A stretch of 9,468 bases of DNA from Desulfobacterales bacterium. GTDB lineage: Bacteria; Desulfobacterota; Desulfobacteria; Desulfobacterales; JAUWMJ01. The stretch spans positions 1 to 9,468 of the forward strand of contig JAUWMJ010000077.1 in NCBI GenBank assembly GCA_030613225.1. Reading direction: 5' to 3'. The translations under genes and the position numbers were made by a program. The notes beneath the pieces are model-generated. The model did no database searches. It was not told the origin of the DNA and worked only from the letters and a program-made list of their open reading frames with translations. How positions within the stretch are numbered: the stretch's first letter is position 1; each line of letters begins with the position of its first letter. Positions 1 through 6,846 of this stretch are shown piece after piece.

Positions 1-9
1 CTGGCTGAA

Positions 10-29
10 ATCGACAACAAATTGTCGAT
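10..29. repeat. Short inverted repeat just after the ATPase stop
   Basis: ATCGACAA (10-17) and TTGTCGAT (22-29) form a perfect 8-bp stem with a 4-base loop, 18 bp past the ATPase stop. No T-run follows on the minus strand, so a terminator role is weak. The first 46 bases otherwise show no recognisable gene start. Confidence 0.45.
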
Positions 30-46
30 ATGATGTCGCTTCGCAC

Positions 47-643
47 CTAAACCAACACAGCAGAACTTGCCTCTTCAAAAGTGGTTATCCCTTGCCTTAC
101 TTTTTCCGCTGCATTTTCCTTAAGAGTAGTCAGATTACCGGCCTGAACGGCAGCGCGTGTAATTTCCGGGGAAGTGCTATTTTTTAATATCAATTTCTGC
201 ATCAAATCATCAATAACCAACACCTCATATATACCGGTTCGCCCTTTATATCCGGTGCCCAAACAATTGAAACATCCCTTTCCTTTCATGAAATTTGTAT
301 TTTTCGAGCTATCCAGGCCCCAGAATTCGAGCATTTCCACAGGTGGCTTAAAAGGCTTTTTGCATTGCGGGCATACGGTTCGAACCAGGCGTTGAGCAAA
401 CGAAGCAATCATGACAGAAGATACAAGGAATGGTTCTACACCCATATCAACAAATCTTGTAATTGCACCGGCAGCGTCATTAGTGTGCAGAGTACTAAAA
501 ACTCTATGTCCGGTTAATGCCGCCTGAACCGCGATAGTAGCAGTTTCGGCGTCACGTATTTCACCGACCATGATAACATCAGGGTCCTGTCGGAGTATGG
601 ACCTGAGGCCGTCGGCAAAGGTCATGCCTGCTTTACGGTTCAA
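47..643 (-). CDS. mshE: MshE-type assembly ATPase, C-terminal part (frameshifted remainder)
   Basis: This is the C-terminal catalytic half of the same ATPase. The open frame actually extends back to 718; the TTG at 643 is simply a Leu codon of the family sequence (QIQLNRKAG), not a believable start, and I see no independent ribosome site. Motifs in order, in residues of this frame: the Walker B region VIMVGEIRD (23-31), the His box [11 protein letters not shown] (44-54), and a zinc-binding tetracysteine module with CPQC (91-94) and CFNC (124-127). The Asp-box sequence ITVEDPVEY lies upstream in the 644-718 bridge. The C-terminus, [11 protein letters not shown] and a short tail, is usual for the family. 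The stop is TAG at 47-49. The next gene in an MSHA locus is normally the platform protein mshG, but the last 46 bases are too short to show it. Confidence 0.8.
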   Translation of the reverse strand: MNRKAGMTFADGLRSILRQDPDVIMVGEIRDAETATIAVQAALTGHRVFSTLHTNDAAGAITRFVDMGVEPFLVSSVMIASFAQRLVRTVCPQCKKPFKPPVEMLEFWGLDSSKNTNFMKGKGCFNCLGTGYKGRTGIYEVLVIDDLMQKLILKNSTSPEITRAAVQAGNLTTLKENAAEKVRQGITTFEEASSAVLV

Positions 644-716
644 CTGGATCTGTCGTATTTTTTCAATTCTGTATTCAACAGGGTCTTCAACGGTAATGAT
701 GTTGATATCAGGTTTG

Positions 717-722
717 TTAATA
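717..722 (-). other. Frameshift junction in the assembly ATPase
   Basis: On the minus strand the sequence reads ...ATT TTA AAA TAT T AAC AAA CCT GAT. Codons up to TAT (722-720) are in the first frame, the single T at 719 is left over, and AAC at 718-716 starts the frame that restores the conserved sequence. The net shift is +1 (equivalent to -2). The short T and A runs here make a one-base loss from each of two homopolymers a simple explanation. Confidence 0.85.
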
Positions 723-1748
723 TTTTAAAATCGAATAAAGGCTTGTGCTTTTTCCGCTGCCTGTGGGGCCGGTACTCAGTATCATCCCGTATGGCTTTTG
801 AATCATTTTTTCTATCTTTTTTCTGTCATCTTCAGACATACCGAGTCTTTTAAGGGAATAAACACCACTGCTCGTATCCAGAAGACGAAGAACCATATTT
901 TCGCCATAAATTGACGGCATGGTGGACACTCTTAAATTTATTTCCTTATTTTTCATTTTAACGGTAAATCTGCCGTCCTGGGGGATTCTTGATATTGAAA
1001 TATCCATATTAGCCAGAATCTTGAGCCTGGATATGATTGGAAGGAACATTGATTTTGGTGGCGCCGGGACCTCATGCAGCTTTCCATCTACCCGGAACCG
1101 GACCTGTACGTAGTTCTTTTCAGGACTGATATGCACATCACTGGCACCTTCACGTACACCCTGGGAAAGGATTGAGTTTACAAGACGAATAACAGGTGCT
1201 TCCTCGGCCATTCCCTGAAGTGAACTGACTTCTACATCTTCTGTAATTTCTGCTTTGTCGGTTTCCTTATCAAATCGCATTTCTTCCATATCATCAAGGA
1301 CACCGCCAATACCGGAATAGGAACCGTAAAGTCCTGCATGGAGCTGATTGAGATCCTGCTCGGTACAAATAACCGCTTCAATTTCGTTATTAGTATAGAC
1401 TTCTATTGCATCAATTGCATTGATATCCATGGGGTCAAGCATGGCAACCGTCAAAAGAAGCCCGGTTTTATTCAAAGGTGCTAGCTGGTACTTATAAGCC
1501 ATGTCTGCTGGAATGATATTTTCCAGTTCGGTATCTAAAGCATATTTTATTGCAGAATACTGCTCCATATTTAACTGGCTGGAAACCACTCTAACAATTT
1601 GTGTTTCGGTGAGAAGCCCCTGTTGAACAAAGAACTGCCCAAGTTTCAGCTTTGATTTTTTCTGTTGAGGCAGTGCTGATTGAAGTTGTTTTTCTGTTAT
1701 CAGTCCGCCTTCAACAAGAATTTCGCCAAGTTTCTTTTTTGCTCTCAT
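717..1748 (-). CDS. mshE: MshE-type assembly ATPase, N-terminal part with MshEN domain and Walker A
   Basis: This 343-residue frame starts at ATG 1748 behind a weak GAG-type ribosome site. Residues 6-29 and 35-58 are two 24-residue repeats of the MshEN pattern ([13 protein letters not shown]..., [13 protein letters not shown]...) separated by exactly five residues. That is the arrangement of the cyclic-di-GMP-binding MshEN domain. Both repeats begin with Lys where the family motif has Arg. The rest of the GspE N-terminal region follows to about residue 150. The N2/ATPase domain starts near 180, with ASDVHISPE (202-210), RFRVDG (217-222) and IPQDGRF (255-261). The Walker A motif GPTGSGKS is at 327-334. 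The frame stops nine residues after Walker A, so this product alone lacks Walker B, the His box and the zinc module and could not hydrolyse ATP. It is the last msh-type gene seen, 317 bp after the MshM-like gene. Confidence 0.85.
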   Translation of the reverse strand: MRAKKKLGEILVEGGLITEKQLQSALPQQKKSKLKLGQFFVQQGLLTETQIVRVVSSQLNMEQYSAIKYALDTELENIIPADMAYKYQLAPLNKTGLLLTVAMLDPMDINAIDAIEVYTNNEIEAVICTEQDLNQLHAGLYGSYSGIGGVLDDMEEMRFDKETDKAEITEDVEVSSLQGMAEEAPVIRLVNSILSQGVREGASDVHISPEKNYVQVRFRVDGKLHEVPAPPKSMFLPIISRLKILANMDISISRIPQDGRFTVKMKNKEINLRVSTMPSIYGENMVLRLLDTSSGVYSLKRLGMSEDDRKKIEKMIQKPYGMILSTGPTGSGKSTSLYSILKY

Positions 1749-1766
1749 TTATTTCTCACAGTCTGT

Positions 1767-1834
1767 TAATAGTTCAGTTACTAAGGCACAAAGAGTCTTT
1801 TAATAGTTCTGCCACTAAGGCACAAAGACACAAA
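1767..1834. repeat. Two direct copies of a 34-bp unit
   Basis: TTAATAGTTC...ACTAAGGCACAAAGA occurs at 1767-1800 and again at 1801-1834, with a few differences (for example AGTTACT against TGCCACT). This is a tandem duplication of the end of the MITE-like element. Confidence 0.75.
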
Positions 1835-2050
1835 ATAAGAATAATATATTTTCGTACCCGTTATGCCCATTCGGAACAAAAAGGTCGCACAATCTCCGGC
1901 CTGTAAGCGTTCACAGCTGCAGCATATGTGCGTGCTCAGGGCGACCAGCTATAGTCTGCTATGCTGGTTGCCCTGATCGCGTGCAGATGCGGTGCCTATG
2001 AACGCTTACATATATTCTTTGGGCCTTTGTGTCTTAGTGGCCTAACTGTT
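1768..2050. mobile_element. MITE-like inverted-repeat element between the MshM-like and ATPase genes
   Basis: The 317-bp gap between the two genes is almost filled by this element. The ends 1802-1835 and 2017-2050 are inverted copies matching at 27 of 34 positions around a CCACTAAG(G/A)CACAAAG core. The left end is duplicated in direct orientation (1767-1800). Inside lies a second, separate palindrome (1902-2010). There is no open frame that looks like a gene, so it is non-autonomous. The right end is only 15 bp past the MshM-like stop and the left end is about 20 bp before the ATPase start, so any transcript of the ATPase from the operon promoter must cross this structure. No clear target duplication was found. 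Confidence 0.6.
1902..2010. repeat. 109-bp long imperfect palindrome (REP/MITE-like hairpin)
   Basis: The ends are a perfect 12-bp inverted repeat, TGTAAGCGTTCA (1902-1913) and TGAACGCTTACA (1999-2010). The interior continues to pair: CAGGGCGACCAGC with GCTGGTTGCCCTG and ATAG with CTAT around a TCTG loop, and the GCATATGTGCGTG region with CGCGTGCAGATGC more loosely. The whole could fold into one long hairpin in DNA or RNA. It sits inside the CACAAAG-type inverted repeat, suggesting either a nested insertion or one composite element. Confidence 0.8.
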
Positions 2051-2065
2051 TTACAATCTTTACTT

Positions 2066-3832
2066 TTACAATGAGCTTGCCAGAAAAGGATCTGCAAAAT
2101 AAACATTCTCCACATCCCAAGATGATATTATTTTTCCTTTTGATGAAATTGATAAAGGAAGTCTTTTTAGCTGTAGCTGTGCTGTTTTTTCATTTAAATA
2201 ATATTTTTTAAGAACTACCGCAAATTTCATGCCTTTACGGCTGTTCCAGTAAGGTATCAGTCGTATTGGCGGCTCATTATCCGGAAAAGTCTCCAATATT
2301 TTAAAGGCTTCTTCGAGATTATTTCTGTCTGCAATTTTAATCCACCATACCTTTTGGGGCAATGGTTTCAAATTTGCGGGTATAGCCGGTAATGCAACTG
2401 TCTGACCTATATCAACAATATCAGGGTCATCAATATGCGGATTTGCAAGAATCAGAGACTTAAAGTATCTGGAATTATAGCTGCCATAAATAGTCTGAAT
2501 CAAACCTGAGAGGGTTTGATTGGGCCGCAGTTTTATTTCCCCAAGAATTTCAGGCAAACTGTTATAAACTGATAATTGACTGGATTTTTCAAGTAAAGCT
2601 TCTTCAGGTGCTTGTGGCTCAATATATTCAGAGGTGTCCGTATTTGATGATTTTGCCACGTTGTCTTTATTTGCCAGGTTGTCTTTATTTGCCTGTTTTT
2701 TTTTATTTGACGGCCTGTCTTTATTTGCCTGGTTGCCTTTATTTAACTGCCTGTCTATAAAGGTTTCGTCTGAATTTGAAGATACCTTGCTATTTTTTAA
2801 AGCAGCAAACCGTTTTGGGTTTGCCAAACCTGCAACCTCCCTGTTTCCAGGCAAAGATACCTTGCTTCCGACATTTCCGGTTTTCTGGAATACCGGAAAT
2901 TTAACCGGAAATTTAAATAGATTTGGTTCAGCGAATGAAAACAGTATTGCCAAAATGATAACAGCGGTGCCGATGGTCGCCACAGCAATTTTTGTTTTTT
3001 TTACCCGATTGGGGAATACTCTCTGGATACATGAACGGACCAGGAAAAAATTAACTATGGATCTATTTTGAATGATCATGGTCATAATGCATCTATGGCA
3101 CAGGTTAATTATTTTCCTGGGATACCCACCTGTTGCCCAGTAAATTGCCCACAGAGCAAGTCTGGTAAAAAAAGTGTAAGTTTTGCTTGGATCAACCGAC
3201 TGTTCAAGTCTGAACTTTATCATAAGTCGGGTATCACGAAAGCCAAGCGGTCTTAAAAAGTGATAAAGATTGATTCTGTCGGCAAAATTGTCATGCAAGT
3301 CAATAGTCTTTTCAAATTCTTTCTGGGCAAAAATGACTATTTGGAGCAGTTTATACTCATTAGTTTCATAATTAAGAAATTCACGCAGGATTTCCAGGCA
3401 GTAAACAGGTATCTTTTGACCTTCGTCAATAATCAAAATTACTGTTTTTTTCTCATCGACACCTTTATGAAACAAATACTGTTTTATGCTTTCTTTGATT
3501 TGCCAGTCATTTGAACCTTTGACGGGTTTATATCCCTTAAGCATTTTATAGACAGTTGAAAGAAATTCTGAAGTATCTGAAAAAAAAGGATCGAGTATAA
3601 GGTGGGTTTCAATCTCCTTGTTTAAGGCGAATCTGCTAATGAGCTGTCGGCAAAGGGTGGTCTTACCGGTACCGACATCTCCGATGATTACATTCAAACC
3701 CCTGCGCAGCCTGAGAGCGAGTTCCAGCTTTTGAAGGCAATCAAGGTGTTGCCTGGACTGGAAAAAAAATTTCGGATCAGGTGAATTGGAAAAAGGTTCC
3801 TTTTTAAGATTGAGAATACTAAAGTAATCCAT
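2066..3832 (-). CDS. mshM: ExeA/MshM-type AAA ATPase with LysM-like and SPOR-like periplasmic domains
   Basis: This 588-residue protein starts at ATG 3832. The cytoplasmic N-terminus opens with MDYFSILNLKKEPFSNSPDP, the hallmark start of ExeA/GspA and MshM ATPases. Walker A GDVGTGKT is at 51-58, Walker B VILIIDEGQ at 131-139, and a GGYPRKI sensor-type motif at 235-241. A single transmembrane helix spans about 282-300. The rest should be periplasmic: a Lys/Asn-rich linker with five hexapeptide repeats (363-392), a LysM-like region (about 433-484, LRPNQTLSGLIQTIYG and later IDIGQTVALP-like spacing) and a SPOR-like segment (about 494-571, beginning KVWWIKIADRNNLEEA). ExeA binds peptidoglycan and helps place the secretin. 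By analogy this protein could couple ATP use inside the cell to secretin assembly at the cell wall. No good Shine-Dalgarno precedes the ATG; a repeat element ends only about 10 bp upstream. Its position between secretin and ATPase fits mshM. The LysM and SPOR calls are by eye. Confidence 0.8.
   Translation of the reverse strand: MDYFSILNLKKEPFSNSPDPKFFFQSRQHLDCLQKLELALRLRRGLNVIIGDVGTGKTTLCRQLISRFALNKEIETHLILDPFFSDTSEFLSTVYKMLKGYKPVKGSNDWQIKESIKQYLFHKGVDEKKTVILIIDEGQKIPVYCLEILREFLNYETNEYKLLQIVIFAQKEFEKTIDLHDNFADRINLYHFLRPLGFRDTRLMIKFRLEQSVDPSKTYTFFTRLALWAIYWATGGYPRKIINLCHRCIMTMIIQNRSIVNFFLVRSCIQRVFPNRVKKTKIAVATIGTAVIILAILFSFAEPNLFKFPVKFPVFQKTGNVGSKVSLPGNREVAGLANPKRFAALKNSKVSSNSDETFIDRQLNKGNQANKDRPSNKKKQANKDNLANKDNVAKSSNTDTSEYIEPQAPEEALLEKSSQLSVYNSLPEILGEIKLRPNQTLSGLIQTIYGSYNSRYFKSLILANPHIDDPDIVDIGQTVALPAIPANLKPLPQKVWWIKIADRNNLEEAFKILETFPDNEPPIRLIPYWNSRKGMKFAVVLKKYYLNEKTAQLQLKRLPLSISSKGKIISSWDVENVYFADPFLASSL
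2657..2746 (-). repeat. Five 18-bp in-frame tandem repeats encoding an (A/S/L)NKxxx linker
   Basis: Five consecutive 18-bp units encode LNKGNQ, ANKDRP, SNKKKQ, ANKDNL and ANKDNV (residues 363-392 of the MshM-like protein). The two units nearest the C-terminus are almost identical at the DNA level (GCAAATAAAGACAAC then CTG or GTG), which points to recent slippage. The unit length is a multiple of three, so copy number can change without breaking the frame. It lies between the membrane helix and the LysM-like domain and probably acts as a flexible spacer in the periplasm. Confidence 0.85.
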
Positions 3833-3842
3833 AAAGATTTCT

Positions 3843-4123
3843 ATAACCGTTCACGGGTTCGGGGTTCAACGTTCAGGGTTAGGGACAAGGACAAAAGCAA
3901 AGACCCGAAGTTCCCGTAAAAAATGATAGTTTGCTACATAATTGCCTATGCGCCGCCAATTTTCAGATTGGGAATGACGAAGCCGGGCTTGTCTCGGCGT
4001 CTTATCAAGGAGAAGCTTTCAAGCGAAGCCGGAAGCTACTGACATAAATACGCCTCCAAAATGGAGTCCGGGGACAAGAATGCAACCTTGAACCCCTGAA
4101 CCTTTGAACCCGTGAACGGTTAC
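3843..4123. mobile_element. MITE-like element with GTAACCGTTCACGGGTTC ends between secretin and MshM-like genes
   Basis: The left end TAACCGTTCACGGGTTC (3844-3860) and the right end GAACCCGTGAACGGTTA (4106-4122) are perfect 17-bp inverted repeats, with looser GGTTCA-rich matches continuing inward (GGGGTTCA at 3861-3868, TTGAACCCCTGAACC at 4088-4102). The roughly 220-bp interior has no convincing open frame but several short stems, such as GCCG/CGGC around 3986-4000 and CTCC/GGAG around 4053-4065. The left end lies about 10 bp upstream of the MshM-like start codon. It has the size and layout of a miniature inverted-repeat element, but mobility is inferred. Confidence 0.6.
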
Positions 4124-4130
4124 GATATTT

Positions 4131-4193
4131 ATAACCGTTCAGCGGTTCAGGGGTTCAAAGGTTATTTTAACCGTGAACTGTGAACCGTAAACC
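4131..4193. repeat. Second GGTTCA-rich repeat cluster
   Basis: ATAACCGTTCAGCGGTTCAG (4131-4150) directly repeats the left end of the 3843-4123 element and forms a 10-bp palindrome with that element's right end (TGAACGGTTA, then CGATATTT, then TAACCGTTCA). Further half-copies follow: GGGGTTCAAAGGTT, AACCGTGAACTG and TGAACCGTAAACC. It may be a partial second copy of the same element. The remaining bases to the secretin stop (4194-4247) hold only a weak 7-bp bulged stem (4217-4236). Confidence 0.6.
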
Positions 4194-4247
4194 TTTTACT
4201 TCCGCCCCTTGCCCTGCATAGCTTTAGCGAAGCATGGTTCTGCCTTT

Positions 4248-5819
4248 CTATTCTGCCGGTTTTTCCTCCAGGATATACGGAGTGATGAATATCAGTATTT
4301 CCTCCATTTTATTGGAGCTCCCCCTGCTTCTAAAAAGCCAGCCGAGTAAGGGAATATCTTTTAAAAAGGGAACGCCTGCTTCAGACTCACTGGCCGTTTC
4401 CTTGCTCAGACCACCGATGACAGTTGTCTGCCCGTTAGAGAGCATTACGTTGGTTTCAGCTTTTTTGGTAATAATTGTAGGGTTGCCGGCAACTGTTCTT
4501 GAAAAATCGAGTTCATCCTTATTAGTGAGAATCTTCAATTTAAGAAAATCTTTATCGATGACATGTGGGGTCACTTCCAGTCTTAGCACCGCGTCTTCAT
4601 ATTTGATATTAACCTCGCCATCTTCAACTGTCTGGATAGGAACCCTTGCACCGCTTTCAATAAATGCCGACTGATTTTCAATTGTTGTAATAGAAGGACT
4701 TGACAGGATATTAAGCTTACCTTCTTTCTGGAGCGCAGTCAGCTGGACTGTAAGAAGAGTTCGGCCAACGTTTTGGAACATGTAACCTAAGGTCATTCCT
4801 GCTCCGCTTTCAAGAGCAGCGGGAAAATTGAACATGTTTCCGATTGCCGGAAGATTCCAGACAGGTGTTCCCGGGGTTGTATCTTGTGGCGTAAACAAAG
4901 AATCATCAGATGTCCAATTTCCGCCTGGCCCAAGCCAGTGATGATTGCCATTGGAAGTGCCATAACCCAGGCCGCCCCACTGAATACCAAGCTGGCGGGC
5001 AGTATCACTGCTTGTTTCAACAATATGTGCTTCTATAAGAATCTGTGCGGTGGGTCGGTCAAGTTTTTCAACAACGGATAATATCCTGCCGAGATCGTTT
5101 CCAATTGCCTGTATAATAAGAGAATTGGTATGTTCATCAACCATAACTGATCCCAGGGGTTTTCCGTCCTTATTTAACGTGAGAAATTTTTCCAGGTTTT
5201 CTTTGAGCTTGGCGGCTTCCGAATAGCTAATATGAACTATCTGCGTTATGAAAGGCTCAATGATTTTTAAATCTCTTTTCTGGGACTCTCTTTTCAGCTC
5301 GTTTTCCATATCTTCATAGGTCATGATACGGATAATATCACCTTCCCAGACATACGTGAGACCGTTTGTTTGCAGGATGCTGGTAAAGACCTGATTCCAG
5401 GGTGCTTTGGTTATATTAATATTCATCTTGCCCCTGATCTTCTCATTGAGAATAATATTCTGATTGGCAACTCTGGAAAGCGCTCGAAGAAGAACACTTA
5501 CCTCGATATCGTTCATTTTCATTGTAATCTTTTTTTTAGGAAGAGGCTTTTTATATTCAGATAATAAGCGGGAGACACGAGCTGATTTCGCCTCTTTTTT
5601 GGAAAGATCTCTATCAAGCTTTCTGGCAGGAGGAGAGAAGCCTTTCGACTCCTGTGCTTTGATTTTCCATTCGTCAAAGAAAAGATTTGATTTTTCTTTC
5701 TTTTTAGAAGCACAGCCGCATATCAGTGCAATAAAATAAATAGATAAAACAAACCATATAGACATTATTTTGAAATGATTGCTTTTTTTCATAAGATTAA
5801 CTCGCTGCTTGATTTTCAA
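4248..5819 (-). CDS. mshL: Secretin, MshL/PilQ/GspD family, lipoprotein-type
   Basis: This 523-residue protein should form the outer-membrane pore of the pilus or secretion machine. The N-terminus has a signal sequence (hydrophobic core about 18-33) ending in ICGC, a plausible lipobox with Cys36 as the lipidated residue. An STN/N0-like domain spans about 95-168 (MNDIEVSVLLRALSRVANQ). An N1-type domain follows at about 190-255 (VDEHTNSLIIQA). The secretin domain runs from about 258 to the end, with AHIVETSSDTARQLGIQWGG, LNILSSPSITTIENQ, and the family signature VPFLKDIPLLGWLF at 483-496 before LIFITPYI. The TTG start at 5819 overlaps the previous stop as TTGA and has GGAAG just upstream. An ATG nine codons in (5792) would give a tidier signal peptide (MKKSNHFKI) but has a poorer ribosome site. 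A 415-bp repeat-filled gap separates it from the MshM-like gene. Confidence 0.9.
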   Translation of the reverse strand: MKIKQRVNLMKKSNHFKIMSIWFVLSIYFIALICGCASKKKEKSNLFFDEWKIKAQESKGFSPPARKLDRDLSKKEAKSARVSRLLSEYKKPLPKKKITMKMNDIEVSVLLRALSRVANQNIILNEKIRGKMNINITKAPWNQVFTSILQTNGLTYVWEGDIIRIMTYEDMENELKRESQKRDLKIIEPFITQIVHISYSEAAKLKENLEKFLTLNKDGKPLGSVMVDEHTNSLIIQAIGNDLGRILSVVEKLDRPTAQILIEAHIVETSSDTARQLGIQWGGLGYGTSNGNHHWLGPGGNWTSDDSLFTPQDTTPGTPVWNLPAIGNMFNFPAALESGAGMTLGYMFQNVGRTLLTVQLTALQKEGKLNILSSPSITTIENQSAFIESGARVPIQTVEDGEVNIKYEDAVLRLEVTPHVIDKDFLKLKILTNKDELDFSRTVAGNPTIITKKAETNVMLSNGQTTVIGGLSKETASESEAGVPFLKDIPLLGWLFRSRGSSNKMEEILIFITPYILEEKPAE

Positions 5820-6307
5820 ATTTCTTCCAAAGGAATAGCGATTTCTTCTTGTTTCCCTTTTATTACTATTATGACTCGTTCCGGATAAATTTTACGTATA
5901 ATAAACCCGCCTTTTTCCAGTTCCTCCCCCTCTTCATATTCCAGACCGTTTAAAATAGCGAGGTTTTTTACGCCCATATTCAAATAGCCGGTATATTTGA
6001 TATTAACTTTCAAAGCCGATACATCAGCTTCTGTGTCTTCCGCTTTGAATTGAAATTCCGAATCAGAACTAAGCAAAGGATCCTTGTCCCATTGTTTTGG
6101 AGCTTTTTCAATAATATAGGAATCTATATCGGAAAGACTCTCTTTCGTGAGTTCGGCAACATGTGAAATGAACTTGTTTAATGATTCCAGTTTACTATTT
6201 TGACCGATTGCTCCTTTTTTGCCAGGGGCCTCAATGAAAAAAACAAAAAAGCCATACACAATGGATAGTGCCATAAAAAAAAGAATTATTTTTTCCCGTT
6301 TAGACAT
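5816..6307 (-). CDS. PilP/MshK/GspC-like inner-membrane periplasmic protein
   Basis: This 163-residue protein has a short cytoplasmic start (MSKREK), one membrane helix (about 7-26) and a periplasmic remainder. Residues 73-79 read WDKDPLL, resembling the (R/K)DPF element that opens the periplasmic domain of PilP and GspC proteins. The C-terminal part (about 100-163: YTGYLNMGVKNLAILNG, then EGEELEKGGFIIRKIYPERV and IVIKGKQEEIAIPL) has the beta-rich pattern of the PilP/GspC homology region, which docks on the secretin N-domains. The start ATG 6307 has AGGAG five bases upstream and lies 2 bp after the PilO-like stop. The stop overlaps the secretin start. Its place directly before the secretin is where pilP (T4P) and mshK (MSHA) sit. 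The family call rests on pattern and position, not on close sequence identity. Confidence 0.7.
   Translation of the reverse strand: MSKREKIILFFMALSIVYGFFVFFIEAPGKKGAIGQNSKLESLNKFISHVAELTKESLSDIDSYIIEKAPKQWDKDPLLSSDSEFQFKAEDTEADVSALKVNIKYTGYLNMGVKNLAILNGLEYEEGEELEKGGFIIRKIYPERVIIVIKGKQEEIAIPLEEI
5824..5828 (-). promoter_or_regulatory. Ribosome binding site favouring the TTG start of the secretin
   Basis: GGAAG on the minus strand lies four bases before TTG 5819. It is closer to a Shine-Dalgarno sequence than anything ahead of ATG 5792. Combined with the 4-bp overlap with the upstream stop, it argues for translational coupling from the TTG, although the ATG cannot be excluded. Confidence 0.5.
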
Positions 6308-6309
6308 TC

Positions 6310-6846
6310 TTACTCCTGGGCCATCCAGACCTTGAGTCTGAATTCTTTTGTTTTACTGATAGAAGTAATCTTTATCTGTTCAATAAATTCAAGAAATGGC
6401 AGTTCGCATAACTGGAATAAAAATTCGTGCAAATTAATAAACTCGCCTTTTGCGACAATTTTTATCAGCAGATATCCCGACCCTCCGATTAATGTATCTA
6501 CATCCGGGGTAACGTCCACAAGTGTAATATTGCTGTTTTTTGCAATATTATTTAACAGCCGAATAACTTTCCGTGTATCACCTTGGGCAAGTTTAATTTT
6601 CTTTGGCGCTGCAATACCTTTTGTTTTCTTAAACTTGGTCTTTCTTAAAAGATTATTATAAACAGGAGTGAGGATCTTTTGTTCATCCATAGAACCTTTT
6701 ATTTTTTTAATTTCCATATCCAACTCGTCCGAGCTTTGCATGGCAGGAAGAATTGTAAAAACAATTAATACAAGGATTCCTCCTCCTAATATCAAAAAAT
6801 AAGCAAGACTCTTCGTTGGGAAATTAGATAGTTTTATTTGTGCCAT
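6310..6846 (-). CDS. pilO: PilO/MshJ/GspM-like inner-membrane alignment protein
   Basis: This 178-residue bitopic protein has a short cytoplasmic tail, a membrane helix at about 13-33, a charged coiled-coil-like stretch (about 37-57), and then a periplasmic domain. The latter has the alternating alpha/beta pattern of PilO/GspM ferredoxin-like folds (RKVIRLLNNIAKNSNITLVDVTP, then GYLLIKIVAKGEFINLHEFLFQL in shorter runs, ending EFRLKVWM). The phrase on Gly-Glu-Phe followed by a helix and a beta strand is typical for PilO (hGxYxxLhxFL). It would pair with the PilN-like half encoded just upstream and carry the PilP-like protein. The start ATG 6846 lies 23 bp inside the upstream gene with no clear Shine-Dalgarno, so translation is probably coupled. 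GspM and MshJ have the same layout, so the exact family name is less certain than the role. Confidence 0.75.
   Translation of the reverse strand: MAQIKLSNFPTKSLAYFLILGGGILVLIVFTILPAMQSSDELDMEIKKIKGSMDEQKILTPVYNNLLRKTKFKKTKGIAAPKKIKLAQGDTRKVIRLLNNIAKNSNITLVDVTPDVDTLIGGSGYLLIKIVAKGEFINLHEFLFQLCELPFLEFIEQIKITSISKTKEFRLKVWMAQE

Larger units (their letters stand above)
47..1748 (-). pseudogene. mshE: MshE/PilB/GspE-family assembly ATPase, reading frame broken in the middle
   Basis: The two open frames at 717-1748 and 47-643, plus the 25 codons between them, form one secretion/pilus extension ATPase. The first frame ends ...LYSILKY then TAA (717-719). One base later (from 718) a different frame continues [16 protein letters not shown] and on through RQIQ into the second frame. 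Family members have a Leu codon between the KY and NKP positions, so only one base of that codon is present. A 2-bp loss (for example TATTTAAAC to TATTAAC) or a 1-bp gain explains the break. The joined product would be about 566-567 residues, the normal family length, with every motif intact on both sides. The break is visible; whether it is a true mutation or a base-calling error cannot be decided here. As written, the gene cannot yield a complete ATPase. Confidence 0.85.

Noticed and set aside
1..46. Start of the platform protein gene (mshG/pilC) reading leftwards from GTG 46
   Set aside because: Only about 15 codons are available, the residues do not resemble the usual FxYxA start of the family, and there is no ribosome site.
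723..729. T TTA AAA slippery heptamer just before the ATPase frame break, suggesting programmed frameshifting
   Set aside because: It would give a -1 shift, but the downstream frame needs +1 (or -2). A +1 slip of the Tyr codon TAT to ATT would not keep pairing, unlike the prfB site.
1902..2010. Integron attC site
   Set aside because: The size and imperfect palindrome fit, but the ends lack the GTTRRRY/RYYYAAC core sites and no integrase or cassette genes are nearby.
2654..2752. CRISPR-like array
   Set aside because: The units are contiguous 18-bp in-frame coding repeats with no spacers.
2634..3071. 145-codon plus-strand open frame opposite the MshM-like gene
   Set aside because: Its repeats of LSLFA type are the antisense reading of the hexapeptide linker; there is no family match or ribosome site.
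4234..4674. 146-codon plus-strand open frame opposite the secretin
   Set aside because: It is the antisense shadow of the secretin C-terminal domain; the minus-strand frame carries the full family signature.
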